This document shows, piece after piece, positions 1 to 9,190 of a stretch of DNA of 36,912 bases (positions within the stretch are counted from its first letter, which is position 1; each line of letters begins with the position of its first letter). Location: NCBI GenBank assembly GCA_937929935.1, contig CALFUL010000029.1, forward strand, positions 1-36,912, written 5' to 3'. Below the pieces are notes generated by a model. That model ran no database searches. It saw nothing but the letters and a program-made list of their open reading frames with translations, and was not told the DNA's origin. The translations under genes and the position numbers were made by a program. The DNA is from an uncultured Flavobacteriaceae bacterium. Its GTDB lineage: Bacteria; Bacteroidota; Bacteroidia; Flavobacteriales; Flavobacteriaceae.

Positions 1-78
1 CTGTTCAACACTTTTTCCATTGTCGAACTCCTTTAAAATCTTTGCAATCTGCACGGGTGAAAATTTACTCTTTCTCAT
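1..78 (-). CDS. IS3-family transposase OrfA, N-terminus (cut by window edge)
   Basis: The reverse strand reads 26 codons from ATG at 78 to the window edge. The peptide begins MRKSKFSPVQIAKILKEF and continues DNGKSVEQ. This is the usual start of the helix-turn-helix OrfA protein of IS3-family elements, which binds the terminal repeats and is fused to OrfB by frameshifting to form the active transposase. Only the first helix region is visible, so the element's integrity cannot be judged. The element's end should lie between this start codon and the small ORF that stops at 125. Confidence 0.85.
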   Translation of the reverse strand, partial: MRKSKFSPVQIAKILKEFDNGKSVEQ

Positions 79-118
79 ACTGTTTAAAATTAAGATTATT
101 ATTCTACTTTTAAACAGT
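79..118. repeat. Inverted repeat at the presumed IS3 element end
   Basis: ACTGTTTAAAA at 79-89 and its exact reverse complement TTTTAAACAGT at 108-118 flank an AT-rich 18-nt spacer directly upstream of the orfA start. The outer arm probably belongs to or lies near the terminal inverted repeat of the insertion sequence. The other end of the element is outside the window, so the boundary and target duplication cannot be confirmed. Confidence 0.5.
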
Positions 119-124
119 TCGGTT

Positions 125-394
125 TTAAGGGAAGCTTACAAAATGATTTAAGAGTGCATACATTACATTATAACCGGCATTCTCTATTTCTACAACTGAA
201 CGGTCGTTGTAAATATGCTCTATAGAAAAATCTACAATTTGTTGAAGTGCATCACAATCCTCAGCTATCATATCGAATAATGCCTTTTTATGTTTTCCAG
301 CCACAATATTATCAAAATGCAGTTTATAAAATTCAAAGGCTTTAAATATCAGACTATTTATGGATTTAGCTCTTAAATTGGATAGGGCGGTCAA
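125..394 (-). CDS. Small hypothetical protein, possibly truncated by the IS
   Basis: An 89-codon frame starts with TTG at 394, with GAGGTGG about 10 nt upstream as a possible ribosome site, and stops at 125. I recognise no family. The protein is mixed helical, has no signal peptide and no membrane segment, and contains one Cys. Its stop lies only a few bases from the presumed end of the IS3 element, so the original C-terminus may have been cut by the insertion. It follows directly behind a strong hairpin at 414-446, so it would need its own promoter in that short gap. It could also be a remnant or non-coding. Confidence 0.35.
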   Translation of the reverse strand: MTALSNLRAKSINSLIFKAFEFYKLHFDNIVAGKHKKALFDMIAEDCDALQQIVDFSIEHIYNDRSVVEIENAGYNVMYALLNHFVSFP

Positions 395-413
395 AGTGAG
401 CCACCTCGAGTAT

Positions 414-446
414 AAAAACCTTCCTTTTTTTAAGGAAGGTTTTTTT
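414..446. terminator. Bidirectional rho-independent terminator
   Basis: A perfect 13-bp stem (AAAAACCTTCCTT at 414-426 with AAGGAAGGTTTTT at 432-444) and a 5-nt loop, with A and T runs on both sides. It would end minus-strand transcription leaving the DUF1080 gene at 478. Confidence 0.85.
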
Positions 447-477
447 GATTCATTGCAAATCGAGTTCTTTTCGTGAT

Positions 478-1839
478 TTAGAAGGATCGAACTTTAATAT
501 TCTTAAAAGACACCTCACTGCCTTTATTTTGAAGTAAAAGAAAGCCTTCACTTAATGTGCCAAAGTTTTTTAAAGTTTCAAACTTACTTTTTTCAACCAG
601 GGCTTTAAAAACCTGACTATTGATATCAAATTCAACCACTTTTACGTGATTGAGCCAATGCTCAACATGTCCGTTTTTTACAATGATTCTGGCATTGTTC
701 CATTTACCCACGCCTTTGAAATTTTTACCTCTAGAGCTTTGGGTGTTTTCAGCGCGTATCAAATCATATAATGAACCAACGGTTCTATTGCCGTTTTTAC
801 CCAATTTGGCATCAGGGTGGTTTTTGTCATCAATGAGTTGAAATTCGAGTGTTGTATTTAGTTTGTTTTCATCAACAAAATAACTGATTCCGCTGTCAGC
901 ACCAGCGTTTAATTTAAAATCAATACTCAATTCAAAATCTTTAAACTGATTGATTGATAGTAATTGATTGTTTTTAGCTGGTTCAGTTGCATCCGAAGAA
1001 TTGGTGGATACGTTTCCGTTATTGGTGTTCCATCCGTTTGCGATAAAATTTGAATCTTTTGTTCCTTTTAAATCAAAGGCGCTTTTGCCATCCCATAAAA
1101 GTTTCCAGTTATTTTCAATTTCATGCGCCGTTAATTGATTTTTCAAGTAACTTATTTCAGCAACTTCTAAATCAACGGCTTTTCTTTCTTTTTCTAGTTG
1201 GGTAGTTTTTATTTTAATGTTTTTCCATTTGATAGACTTTCCTTCTAACTCTTCATGTGTTCCAATGTCATGCACTTGAAACGCAATGAAGCCTTCGGGG
1301 GTGGTTGCATCAATCAAATTGGCACAGGGTATATCATTTACCCACGTTCTTATGCTTGTGCCAATAGCTTCAATTCTGTACTGATTCCATTGTCCTTTTT
1401 TAAACGCGTTTCTTCCTGTTTCATTTCTGGTTAACGGGTAGAGCCATCCGTTTCTCGCTTCATCATAGATGCCACCTGCCCATTTTCTTGAACTGGTTTC
1501 AATTTCACATTGATAACCATGCACTCTTCCTTTCATTATAGAATCAGTACTAATACTTCTGAATTGCACGCCAGAATTGAGTCCGTCTTCAATCAAAACC
1601 TCAAATTCAAGAATAAAATCTGCATAGTTTTTTTTAGTTGCTAAAAAGCTATTGGGGGTATTCAATTTTGAAATACCAATCAAAACACCTTTTTCAATCT
1701 TAAATTGGGCATCGCCATTAAGTTGTTTGAAGTTTTTGAAATTTTGACTCTTTAAAAGGGGTTTCCATCCATTTTGAGCTGTGACCAATGCGGAAATAAA
1801 AAAAAGTAGAATTATGCCAGCTTGTTTGAAAGTTTTCAT
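478..1839 (-). CDS. Secreted two-domain DUF1080 (3-keto-disaccharide hydrolase-like) protein
   Basis: A 453-residue protein with a Sec signal peptide (about residues 1-21, ending LVTAQ). Two concanavalin-like jelly-roll domains follow: residues 22-212, with a GVQFRS strand and the HGYQCEIE segment, and residues about 240-453, with ADSGISYFV and EFQLIDDKNHPDA. Both halves match the pattern of PF06439 (DUF1080), a family that includes 3-keto-disaccharide hydrolases and binds or cleaves sugars outside the cytoplasm. A linker at about 213-240 has helical charge patterning. The protein is probably periplasmic or surface-associated in carbohydrate use. It ends just before the terminator at 414-446 and is separated by about 55 bp from the regulator gene that reads towards it. 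The exact substrate cannot be told from sequence. Confidence 0.85.
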   Translation of the reverse strand: MKTFKQAGIILLFFISALVTAQNGWKPLLKSQNFKNFKQLNGDAQFKIEKGVLIGISKLNTPNSFLATKKNYADFILEFEVLIEDGLNSGVQFRSISTDSIMKGRVHGYQCEIETSSRKWAGGIYDEARNGWLYPLTRNETGRNAFKKGQWNQYRIEAIGTSIRTWVNDIPCANLIDATTPEGFIAFQVHDIGTHEELEGKSIKWKNIKIKTTQLEKERKAVDLEVAEISYLKNQLTAHEIENNWKLLWDGKSAFDLKGTKDSNFIANGWNTNNGNVSTNSSDATEPAKNNQLLSINQFKDFELSIDFKLNAGADSGISYFVDENKLNTTLEFQLIDDKNHPDAKLGKNGNRTVGSLYDLIRAENTQSSRGKNFKGVGKWNNARIIVKNGHVEHWLNHVKVVEFDINSQVFKALVEKSKFETLKNFGTLSEGFLLLQNKGSEVSFKNIKVRSF

Positions 1840-1895
1840 AGTTTCAAATTACAGCTAAAGATATGTTTTTTTGGCTTGCTCTATTTATATATAGG

Positions 1896-2531
1896 CTAAA
1901 TGAACTTTTTCTCAATGGCAAATTTAATCAATGAAGCTGCATTTGACACTTCTAGTTTTTGCATGAGGTTTCTACGATGAGTTTCAACCGTTAACGGACT
2001 AATAAAAAGTTCTTCAGCAATAGTATTGGTGGTTTTACCGTCTGCAATTAATCGCAACACATGAGTTTCTCTTCGTGTTAATTTGGGTACATCTTTACTT
2101 TCTTGAGCCACTGAATCTGCTAATATTTTTTGAATCTCACTACCAAAATAAAATTCGCCATTATGAACCTTGCTGATAGCACTTACTAATTCATCTGAGG
2201 TAGCATTTTTTAGTAGGTATCCTTTAACCCCGTTTTTAATCATTTGATTTATAATGCTTGGCTCACTGTAGGTGCTTAATCCTAAGATCTTAATGGTAGC
2301 TCTTTTATCAAGAATAAGTTTAACCATTTCTACACCGCTGATATCGGGTAAATTAACATCCAATAAAATAACATCAACGATCTCTTTTTCAAGAAATTCT
2401 AGTGTGTCATTTCCGTTTGTAAAATGCGTTCTTACCGCGACTGCTGGGTTGTCACTGAGTAGGGTTTTTAAGCCTTCAACAACCATAGGATGGTCATCTA
2501 CAATTAAAATAGTAATAGGTTTATGCTGCAT
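1896..2531 (-). CDS. NarL/LuxR-family response regulator
   Basis: A 211-residue two-domain regulator. The receiver domain (residues 6-120) carries the acidic pair in VDDHP, the phosphoacceptor Asp58 in VILLDVNLP, the Thr/Ser site in LGLSTYS and the Lys in YLLKNA. A LuxR-type helix-turn-helix follows at about 147-208 (LTRRETHVLRLIADG, then SPLTVETHRRNLMQKL). I chose the ATG at 2531 rather than an upstream start because it begins right before the receiver fold and overlaps the end of the kinase gene by 11 bp, a typical translational coupling. It is the partner of that kinase and presumably a transcription factor; its target genes are not evident. Confidence 0.93.
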   Translation of the reverse strand: MQHKPITILIVDDHPMVVEGLKTLLSDNPAVAVRTHFTNGNDTLEFLEKEIVDVILLDVNLPDISGVEMVKLILDKRATIKILGLSTYSEPSIINQMIKNGVKGYLLKNATSDELVSAISKVHNGEFYFGSEIQKILADSVAQESKDVPKLTRRETHVLRLIADGKTTNTIAEELFISPLTVETHRRNLMQKLEVSNAASLIKFAIEKKFI

Positions 2532-4527
2532 CGATGTTAATGTGTACGTTGACGGTTGTGCCTTCATTTTCTTCGCTTTCAAAATCAATATTTCCTTTTA
2601 AATAAGCAACCCTGGTTTGCAAGTTTGATAAGCCCATACCAGAATTTTTTTTCTTTAAATCTTTATTCTTATCAAAGCCAATACCATTGTCTTCTACAGT
2701 AATATGAACTTGATTGCCTTCTCGAATAAATTGTACTAAAACCTCAGAAGCTTTGGCATGTTTTATAGCGTTATTAATTAATTCTTGAACCACCCTATAC
2801 ATGGTAACTTGGGTGTTGATATTGATATCTTTGTCATTACCATAAAATTGTAAAGTAACTTTCGTTTCACTACCCGTCATACTGCTGCAATAATCTTTTA
2901 TGGCAGCTTGAAGTCCGAATTTTACTAACGTTTCTGGCATTAAATTACGTGCAACGCTGCGTAATTCAGTAAGCGAATCATTCAAATCATGCATCACTTT
3001 TTGCAGTTGTTTCTTTGGGTATACCTTAGGTTCATCTTTGTCAAGTTTAGAAAGATTCATGCTAATGCCAGATAAGCGACCGCCTAGGCTATCATGTAAA
3101 TCAATAGCCAAACGTTTACGCTCTTTTTCTTGGCCTTCAATCATAGCAGAGAATATTTTATTCTGCTGTTCTTGTTTTAGTACTTGAACTTCTGCTTCTT
3201 GTTCAAGTTCCTTTTTTCTTGCGGTAGCTAATTTTCGCTTATAAAAATAAAATCCGCTAAATAATAGCAATCCTAAAATGCTTATGATGCCTCCAAGTAA
3301 ATAGCCTTGCGATTTTTTCTTTTCTAAAGATAGGGCAGCTTCATTTTTTTCGTTTTTAAGACCGAGAATCTCTTTTTCTTTTTTTGCAATATTATATTGA
3401 ATTTCAAGATTTTGCATATCTGAATCTAAAGTCTCAACGCGCATACTATCTCTTACTACCACATAATCTGTTAAATATTCATATGCTTTTTTATAATTAT
3501 TAAGTTTTGCCTCATATCTTCCAAGTTGAGGATAAGAACTGATAATATCTTCATGTAAATGTTCTGGTCCTAAACGATTAAGGTATTTTATGGTGTATTC
3601 AGAAGCTTTTCGGAAATCTCCTGTTTTTTCATAAATATTAGCATATCGTTGGTATATCAAACTTAAAAGGTAATTTTTAGGATCATCTTTATAATAGCTA
3701 CTTGCCTTGTCTAAAGCCTCGATGCCTTTATGGTATTCTTTTATACCACTGTAATAAAGACCCAGTTCTCCATAATATTTTGGTGCATAAAACGAATTTG
3801 GAATTGAATCTAAATTCTTCTTCGCAATATCTAAAACCATTTTCATTCTTGGCAACGAGTCGAGACTGTACAAACATGATGAAAATGCCAAACTATGGTA
3901 CACTAAATCTTCAGGACCGCCAATTTCTTCAAATTGCTTTTGACTGATGATAAATAGTTCATACGCCTTTTCTATAGCGCCGCGGTTACTATATTTAATA
4001 CCTAAGTTGGTATTGCCGTTCGCTACAAACATTTTATCACCCATGCGCTCAGCAATAGGAATGGTCATAGCGGCAAGTTCAATTTCTTTTTCTACTTTTC
4101 CTTCAAATCCGTAGGCAACCCCAAGATTGTAATGCCCTCTGAGCCAAATTTTCAAATTATCACGGGTAGAATCTTTTTTAATGAGTTTGTCTGCAAGTGC
4201 GTTGCCTTTGATGAAATATTTTTTTGCATTTTCAGTATCTATATAATCTAGGTAACCACCAGCTAGATCAATATTTGATATTGCCATTCCTTTTAAATAC
4301 CCTATTTCTTTACTCAAAGCTATAGCTGCAAAACCATTTTTAAAACACTTTAATGAATCAACGCCGCCATACTGTCTTGCAAGTTCAGATAAGGTTTTGA
4401 CTCTGGTAGTATCATGAATTTTTTGTGTCAATAGATTTTCTAAACTATCAATTTGACTTTCGCGCCCTGTTTGAGCATGTACTGTAAACGTAAAAAGTAA
4501 TATACAAGTGAGGTATATTGATTTCAT
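2521..4527 (-). CDS. TPR-containing sensor histidine kinase (HisKA_3 type)
   Basis: A 668-residue protein. A signal peptide or N-anchor (1-19) is followed by a periplasmic or sensor region of tetratricopeptide-like helical repeats (about 40-360), a coiled coil near 365-405 and a single membrane helix at about 408-429. After the membrane come a second coiled coil, a HisKA_3 dimerisation domain with His478 in ERKRLAIDLHDSLGG, and a HATPase_c domain with an N box (QELINNAIKHA, about 581-592), a G1 box (EDNGIGFD) and a G2 box (GMGLSNLQTR). This is the common Bacteroidota layout for NarX-like kinases whose periplasmic part is TPR repeats. It overlaps its cognate regulator by 11 bp, so the two form an operon. 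The signal sensed is unknown. Confidence 0.93.
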   Translation of the reverse strand: MKSIYLTCILLFTFTVHAQTGRESQIDSLENLLTQKIHDTTRVKTLSELARQYGGVDSLKCFKNGFAAIALSKEIGYLKGMAISNIDLAGGYLDYIDTENAKKYFIKGNALADKLIKKDSTRDNLKIWLRGHYNLGVAYGFEGKVEKEIELAAMTIPIAERMGDKMFVANGNTNLGIKYSNRGAIEKAYELFIISQKQFEEIGGPEDLVYHSLAFSSCLYSLDSLPRMKMVLDIAKKNLDSIPNSFYAPKYYGELGLYYSGIKEYHKGIEALDKASSYYKDDPKNYLLSLIYQRYANIYEKTGDFRKASEYTIKYLNRLGPEHLHEDIISSYPQLGRYEAKLNNYKKAYEYLTDYVVVRDSMRVETLDSDMQNLEIQYNIAKKEKEILGLKNEKNEAALSLEKKKSQGYLLGGIISILGLLLFSGFYFYKRKLATARKKELEQEAEVQVLKQEQQNKIFSAMIEGQEKERKRLAIDLHDSLGGRLSGISMNLSKLDKDEPKVYPKKQLQKVMHDLNDSLTELRSVARNLMPETLVKFGLQAAIKDYCSSMTGSETKVTLQFYGNDKDININTQVTMYRVVQELINNAIKHAKASEVLVQFIREGNQVHITVEDNGIGFDKNKDLKKKNSGMGLSNLQTRVAYLKGNIDFESEENEGTTVNVHINIDAA

Positions 4528-4734
4528 GACAATTAAATCTAACTATTGTTTTACCAATATACTACAAGAAGATGGTACAATTAATGCAGTACATTCAATA
4601 TACCTGAAAACCATTAGAAAAAAATACAATCAATAGGGTATTTCTCGACGAATATGTTTTACTTAATTTGGTACTATTGTAAAATTGATGATTCAAGATT
4701 AATTGAAAAGATCAATTCTTTTAAACCAATTACT

Positions 4735-5151
4735 ATGAGACCTCTTTTAATTTTAAGCTTTTTATCATTACTTTTTTTTAATTGCAAAGGGCAATACACT
4801 ATAGATGAATTGCCAGAAAAACTGATAGTATTTGGCAGCGGTGGAGGTATGACAGGCGGTGTAGATACATATACTCTCTTAGAAAACGGACAATTATTTT
4901 CTAATAATTCAATTACAAAAGAGCATCAAGAGCTTGAAAGATTACCTAAGAAAATGGCGAAATCCTATTTTGAAAAAATGCAGGCATTAGAGTTGTCTAA
5001 AACAGATTTCAACCACCCAGGCAATCTATATTATTTTTTAAAACAAGTTGATGGCGAAGAATATTATACGGTTACATGGGGTTCACAGGATCATGAGGTT
5101 TCAGCTGACTGTGAAGCATTGTATAAAGAACTTTTTGAATTAATAAAATAA
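4735..5151 (+). CDS. Small lipoprotein of unknown function
   Basis: A 138-residue protein starting at the ATG at 4735. The frame is open further upstream, but the internal start gives a clean lipoprotein signal (MRPLLILSFLSLLFFNC, lipobox Cys17), whereas the longer form would bury it. The mature part begins KGQYTIDELPEKLIVFGSGG and contains a glycine-rich loop (GSGGGMTGG) followed by strands and a helical C-terminus. I do not recognise the family; similar short proteins in Flavobacteriaceae are annotated only as hypothetical. It is transcribed divergently from the histidine kinase, with about 200 bp between, so it could be a target of that two-component system, though nothing in the sequence proves it. 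Confidence 0.7.
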   Translation: MRPLLILSFLSLLFFNCKGQYTIDELPEKLIVFGSGGGMTGGVDTYTLLENGQLFSNNSITKEHQELERLPKKMAKSYFEKMQALELSKTDFNHPGNLYYFLKQVDGEEYYTVTWGSQDHEVSADCEALYKELFELIK

Positions 5152-5236
5152 AGGGTATTTGGTGAGTTTGCCTAAAATTCAATTCTTAATTGAGCTTTTG
5201 TTTTGACGCCTTATACTTTACTCAAAAACTATAAAA

Positions 5237-8200
5237 ATGAAAAAACAAGTACTATTAATTTTGTTTGCCCTTTTACTAGGCAGCTTGACCGCAAGTGCAC
5301 AACATACGTTTGATGATAAGAAGCACTCTTCATCAACTGCGACGAAAACTTCGCAAGATACCAACTTTGATTTTTCACAATTAAAAGTGAAACCTAAGCA
5401 AAAGGTATTGACCAAAGGGAGAACAAATTTTCAATTAAACAAGAATTTTGAAGACCGACATAAACCATCGGTATATCAACACAAGGTTTTAAATCTTTCT
5501 GAAACTGGCATTCCTTTATTTATTGAGAGTAAAGCTACTGATGAGATGAAGAGGTCAGCAAAAAACCAATCGAATGAGGCTGTTGGAATGGCTTATTTAC
5601 AGGATATAAAATCAATGCTTCGCGTTACAAATCCGTCAGAAGAATTTAAAAGTATTTCTCAAAAGAAAGATGATTTAGGACAAACACATTTAAAAATGCA
5701 GCAATATTTTCAGGGTGTTAAGGTATACGGAAGCGAAGTAATTGTACATCTTAATAAAAACCAATTGGTTGAAGCTTTTAATGGTAGAAACCAACCCACG
5801 CCTCAATTATCAAGTGTTGCTCCGAAAATTTCAGTTCAAAATGCAATTGCAAATATTGAAATTGATTTGGGCAAAACCTTAGCTAAGAATGATGCTACTG
5901 TATCAGGTTTAAATGAGTTATTAAATCCGTTTGAACCAGAAGAAGAATTGGTTATTTATACTATAAATGACACTCCTGTTTTAACGCGCCATATAACTGT
6001 ATTTCCGAATGCATTGGATCGTTGGGAATATTTTATTGACGCCAACACGGGTCAGGTTTTAGATAAGTTTTACCACAGTTGTTCCTTTCATGCTAGTTTG
6101 AATGAAGCTCATAATGAACCCAATCATAGGGTTTCTTTACCGCCAACAACCACTAGCGGTACCGATTTAAACGGAGTAAACCGCACTCTTAATACCTGGA
6201 GTAACGGTACCCAAAATTATTTGCTTGATATTTCAAAACCCATGTATGATGGTGGTCAATCGCAGTTGCCTGATAATCCGGTAGGGGGTATTTTAACTTT
6301 AGATTTAAGAGGAGAAGCACCAGCTGAAGGAGTGCAAATTTTTCACGTAACCACAGCGAGTAATTCATGGAGTAATGCTAATGGTGTTTCTGCACATTAT
6401 AATGCAGATGTGTCTTATGAATACTTTAGAACCAATTTTAATAGAAATTCAATCAACGGCGAAGGCGGCAGCGTTATTTCTTTTATCAACGTAGGTAACC
6501 CTGATACAGGAGGCGGTTTTGATAATGCCTTTTGGAATGGTAAAGCTATGTTTTATGGTAGTGGCGATCAAGCATTTTCATCTTTAGCTGGTGGTCTTGA
6601 TGTTGGCGGTCATGAAATGTCGCATGGTGTTATTCAAAATACTGCAAATCTTGAATATAGAAATCAATCAGGGGCCATTAATGAATCTTTTGCTGACATT
6701 TTTGGAGCAATGATTGATCGTGATGATTGGACTTTGGGCGAAGATATTGTCAACTCTCAATTTTTTCCGTCAGGGGCCATGCGCGATATGCAAAACCCAA
6801 ATAATGGTGCTTCTGGTTTAGGTCAATCAGGATGGCAACCTAAAGATATGACTGAGTTTTATACCGGTGATCAAGATAATGGCGGGGTTCATATTAACAG
6901 TGGTATTGTGAACAGAGCATATTATCTTTTCGCGACTTCTATCGGAAAAGATAAGGCAGAGCAAGTTTATTATCGCGCCTTAGATAATTACTTGACGCTA
7001 TCATCTCAATTTATTGATTTGAGATTAGCAGTTTTGAAATCTGCTGCTGATATTCATGGTGCTGGTTCTGCTGAGGTTCAAGCTGCTGAATCTGCTTTTG
7101 ATACTGTGGGCATAACAGATGGTGAAGCTACAGATACTGATAATGATATACCTGTTGCGAATGGTGATGAGTTTATACTAAGTATTGATATAAGAGATAG
7201 TGATGCGAACACCATTTATATCTCTGATACCAACGGTCAAAATTTTGTACCGTTGACCACTACAGGAGTATTTAGAAAACCTAGTGTCTCTGATGATGGT
7301 ACACTAGCCATTTTTGTTACAGAAGATAATACGGTAAACGCAGTAACATTATTAACCTCAGGTTCTGAAGAAACGGTGCTTTCTAGCGAACAAATTTGGT
7401 CGCAAGTGGCTCTTTCAAAAGATGGTACTAAACTCGCTGCAATTAGAAATGATCAAGACAATGTCATTTTTATCTCTGATTTGGTTAGCGGAACATCACA
7501 GTCTTTTGAACTATTTAATCCGACAACATCTGATGCAGGAGTTACCACTGGTGAGGTTTTATATCCTGATGCCATAGAATGGGATTATTCTGGTCAATTT
7601 CTTATATACGATGCTTTAAATAGGATTGAAAACGGAAGCGGAAATGATATTGAATATTGGGATGTGGGCGTTTTAAAAGTTTGGAACAATCAAAGTAATT
7701 CTTTTGGCGACGGAAGTATTCAAAAATTGTTTGCTAACCTGCCTGAAGGGGTAAGTATTGGTAATCCATCTTTCTCAAAAACTTCAGGAAACATATTAGC
7801 TTTTGACGTCTTTAATTCTAATGATGACACCTATGAAGTTATTGCTGCTAATATTGAAACAGGAGCGGTAAAAACAGTGTATCAAAATAATAAACTAGGA
7901 TTTCCTAATTACTCAAAGACTGATGACATCCTCATTTTTGATTCAAATAATAATGGCGATGAAGATATTCTAGCCATTAATATGGCGGCTGATAAAATTA
8001 GTCCCTCTGGTAATCCATCAGAATTAATTCCTAATGGTATTTGGGGTATCTGGTACACCGTGGGTGAACGAAGCACCTTGAGTAGTGAAAAAGAAATCAC
8101 TGATTTTAGGTTTAATGTGGTTAATCCGGCTGCAGTTGGAGTTATTAATGGAAATCAAATAACAGTTGATTTACCTGATAATATCAATAGGCAAAATCTG

Positions 8201-9190
8201 ATTGCTACTTTTTCTAATTCGTCAAAATCGACCGTGTCAATTTCTGGAACTAACCAGCAAAGCGGAGTTAGTTTGAATGACTTTACAAATTCAGTTGTGT
8301 ATCGTGTTACGGCTGAAGATGGTTCTACCAAAGATTTTACCGTAACCATAGGTTCAGGAGGCACAAACAATCCTAATGATGCTGATGGCGATGGGGTTCT
8401 AGATGCTGAAGACTTATGCCCTAACACGCCTTCAAATACCACAGTTGACACTACCGGATGTGAAGTATTTTCTTTGCCAGCTGATAATTTTAGAGTGTTA
8501 TCAAAAGGAGAATCATGTAGAAATAGTAATAATGGAAGCATCGAAATAAGCGCCTTTGCCAATTTGGCTTATTTGGTTAATTTTCGGGGTAATGGTGCTG
8601 ATGCTTCCAATAATTTTACCAGTGGTATTCGATATGAAAACCTAACTGGGGGTACGTATACCATATGTATTACGGTTCAAGGCCAACCCAATTATGAAAA
8701 TTGTTTTGAGGTGGTAGTCGCTGAGCCAGGCCCACTAGGTGTTTCATCTAAAACAGATTTAAATGCTCGAACGGTAACCTTAAGTTTATCAGGTGCTGAT
8801 TCATATATCATTAAACTCAATGAAGAAGAATACGTAACTACCAAAGATGAAATAACGCTACCCCTAAATGCTGATGAAACAACTTTGACGGTTAAAACCG
8901 AATTAGTTTGTCAGGGCGTTCATGAAGAAACCATAGATTTAGGAGCAAAAGTAGTGGTGTATCCTAACCCAATTTACACCGGAGAAATTACAGTTGAATT
9001 TAGTAGTGCTATTCAAGAAAATACTTGGGTGCAATTAAATACTTTTGATGGTAAAACAGTAAAGCAAAAAATGATTGAAAAAGGAGCAACAGCAGTTCGA
9101 TTACAAGCAGATGATTTACAAACAGGAATGTATTTATTGTATGTGACCATCAACGGTACTGTTGAAACCTATAAAATAATTAAGCAATGA
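5237..9190 (+). CDS. Secreted M4 (thermolysin-like) metalloprotease with propeller and T9SS sorting domain
   Basis: A 1317-residue zinc protease. Signal peptide 1-21. An FTP/PepSY propeptide lies at about 70-290. The M4 catalytic domain (about 305-625) has zinc ligands His459 and His463 in HEMSH with general base Glu460, third ligand Glu483 in INESFADIFG, and the transition-state His552 in GGVHINSG. A TolB/WD40-like beta-propeller follows (about 640-940), then a DUF5018-like beta sandwich (about 955-1040), a thrombospondin type 3 calcium motif (DADGDGVLDAEDLCP, from 1048), further Ig-like sequence and a type A T9SS C-terminal domain from about 1238 (VVVYPNP). It should be exported by Sec, passed through the type IX system and cleaved at the CTD. 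The stop overlaps the start of the next gene by 4 bp. Confidence 0.95.
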   Translation: MKKQVLLILFALLLGSLTASAQHTFDDKKHSSSTATKTSQDTNFDFSQLKVKPKQKVLTKGRTNFQLNKNFEDRHKPSVYQHKVLNLSETGIPLFIESKATDEMKRSAKNQSNEAVGMAYLQDIKSMLRVTNPSEEFKSISQKKDDLGQTHLKMQQYFQGVKVYGSEVIVHLNKNQLVEAFNGRNQPTPQLSSVAPKISVQNAIANIEIDLGKTLAKNDATVSGLNELLNPFEPEEELVIYTINDTPVLTRHITVFPNALDRWEYFIDANTGQVLDKFYHSCSFHASLNEAHNEPNHRVSLPPTTTSGTDLNGVNRTLNTWSNGTQNYLLDISKPMYDGGQSQLPDNPVGGILTLDLRGEAPAEGVQIFHVTTASNSWSNANGVSAHYNADVSYEYFRTNFNRNSINGEGGSVISFINVGNPDTGGGFDNAFWNGKAMFYGSGDQAFSSLAGGLDVGGHEMSHGVIQNTANLEYRNQSGAINESFADIFGAMIDRDDWTLGEDIVNSQFFPSGAMRDMQNPNNGASGLGQSGWQPKDMTEFYTGDQDNGGVHINSGIVNRAYYLFATSIGKDKAEQVYYRALDNYLTLSSQFIDLRLAVLKSAADIHGAGSAEVQAAESAFDTVGITDGEATDTDNDIPVANGDEFILSIDIRDSDANTIYISDTNGQNFVPLTTTGVFRKPSVSDDGTLAIFVTEDNTVNAVTLLTSGSEETVLSSEQIWSQVALSKDGTKLAAIRNDQDNVIFISDLVSGTSQSFELFNPTTSDAGVTTGEVLYPDAIEWDYSGQFLIYDALNRIENGSGNDIEYWDVGVLKVWNNQSNSFGDGSIQKLFANLPEGVSIGNPSFSKTSGNILAFDVFNSNDDTYEVIAANIETGAVKTVYQNNKLGFPNYSKTDDILIFDSNNNGDEDILAINMAADKISPSGNPSELIPNGIWGIWYTVGERSTLSSEKEITDFRFNVVNPAAVGVINGNQITVDLPDNINRQNLIATFSNSSKSTVSISGTNQQSGVSLNDFTNSVVYRVTAEDGSTKDFTVTIGSGGTNNPNDADGDGVLDAEDLCPNTPSNTTVDTTGCEVFSLPADNFRVLSKGESCRNSNNGSIEISAFANLAYLVNFRGNGADASNNFTSGIRYENLTGGTYTICITVQGQPNYENCFEVVVAEPGPLGVSSKTDLNARTVTLSLSGADSYIIKLNEEEYVTTKDEITLPLNADETTLTVKTELVCQGVHEETIDLGAKVVVYPNPIYTGEITVEFSSAIQENTWVQLNTFDGKTVKQKMIEKGATAVRLQADDLQTGMYLLYVTINGTVETYKIIKQ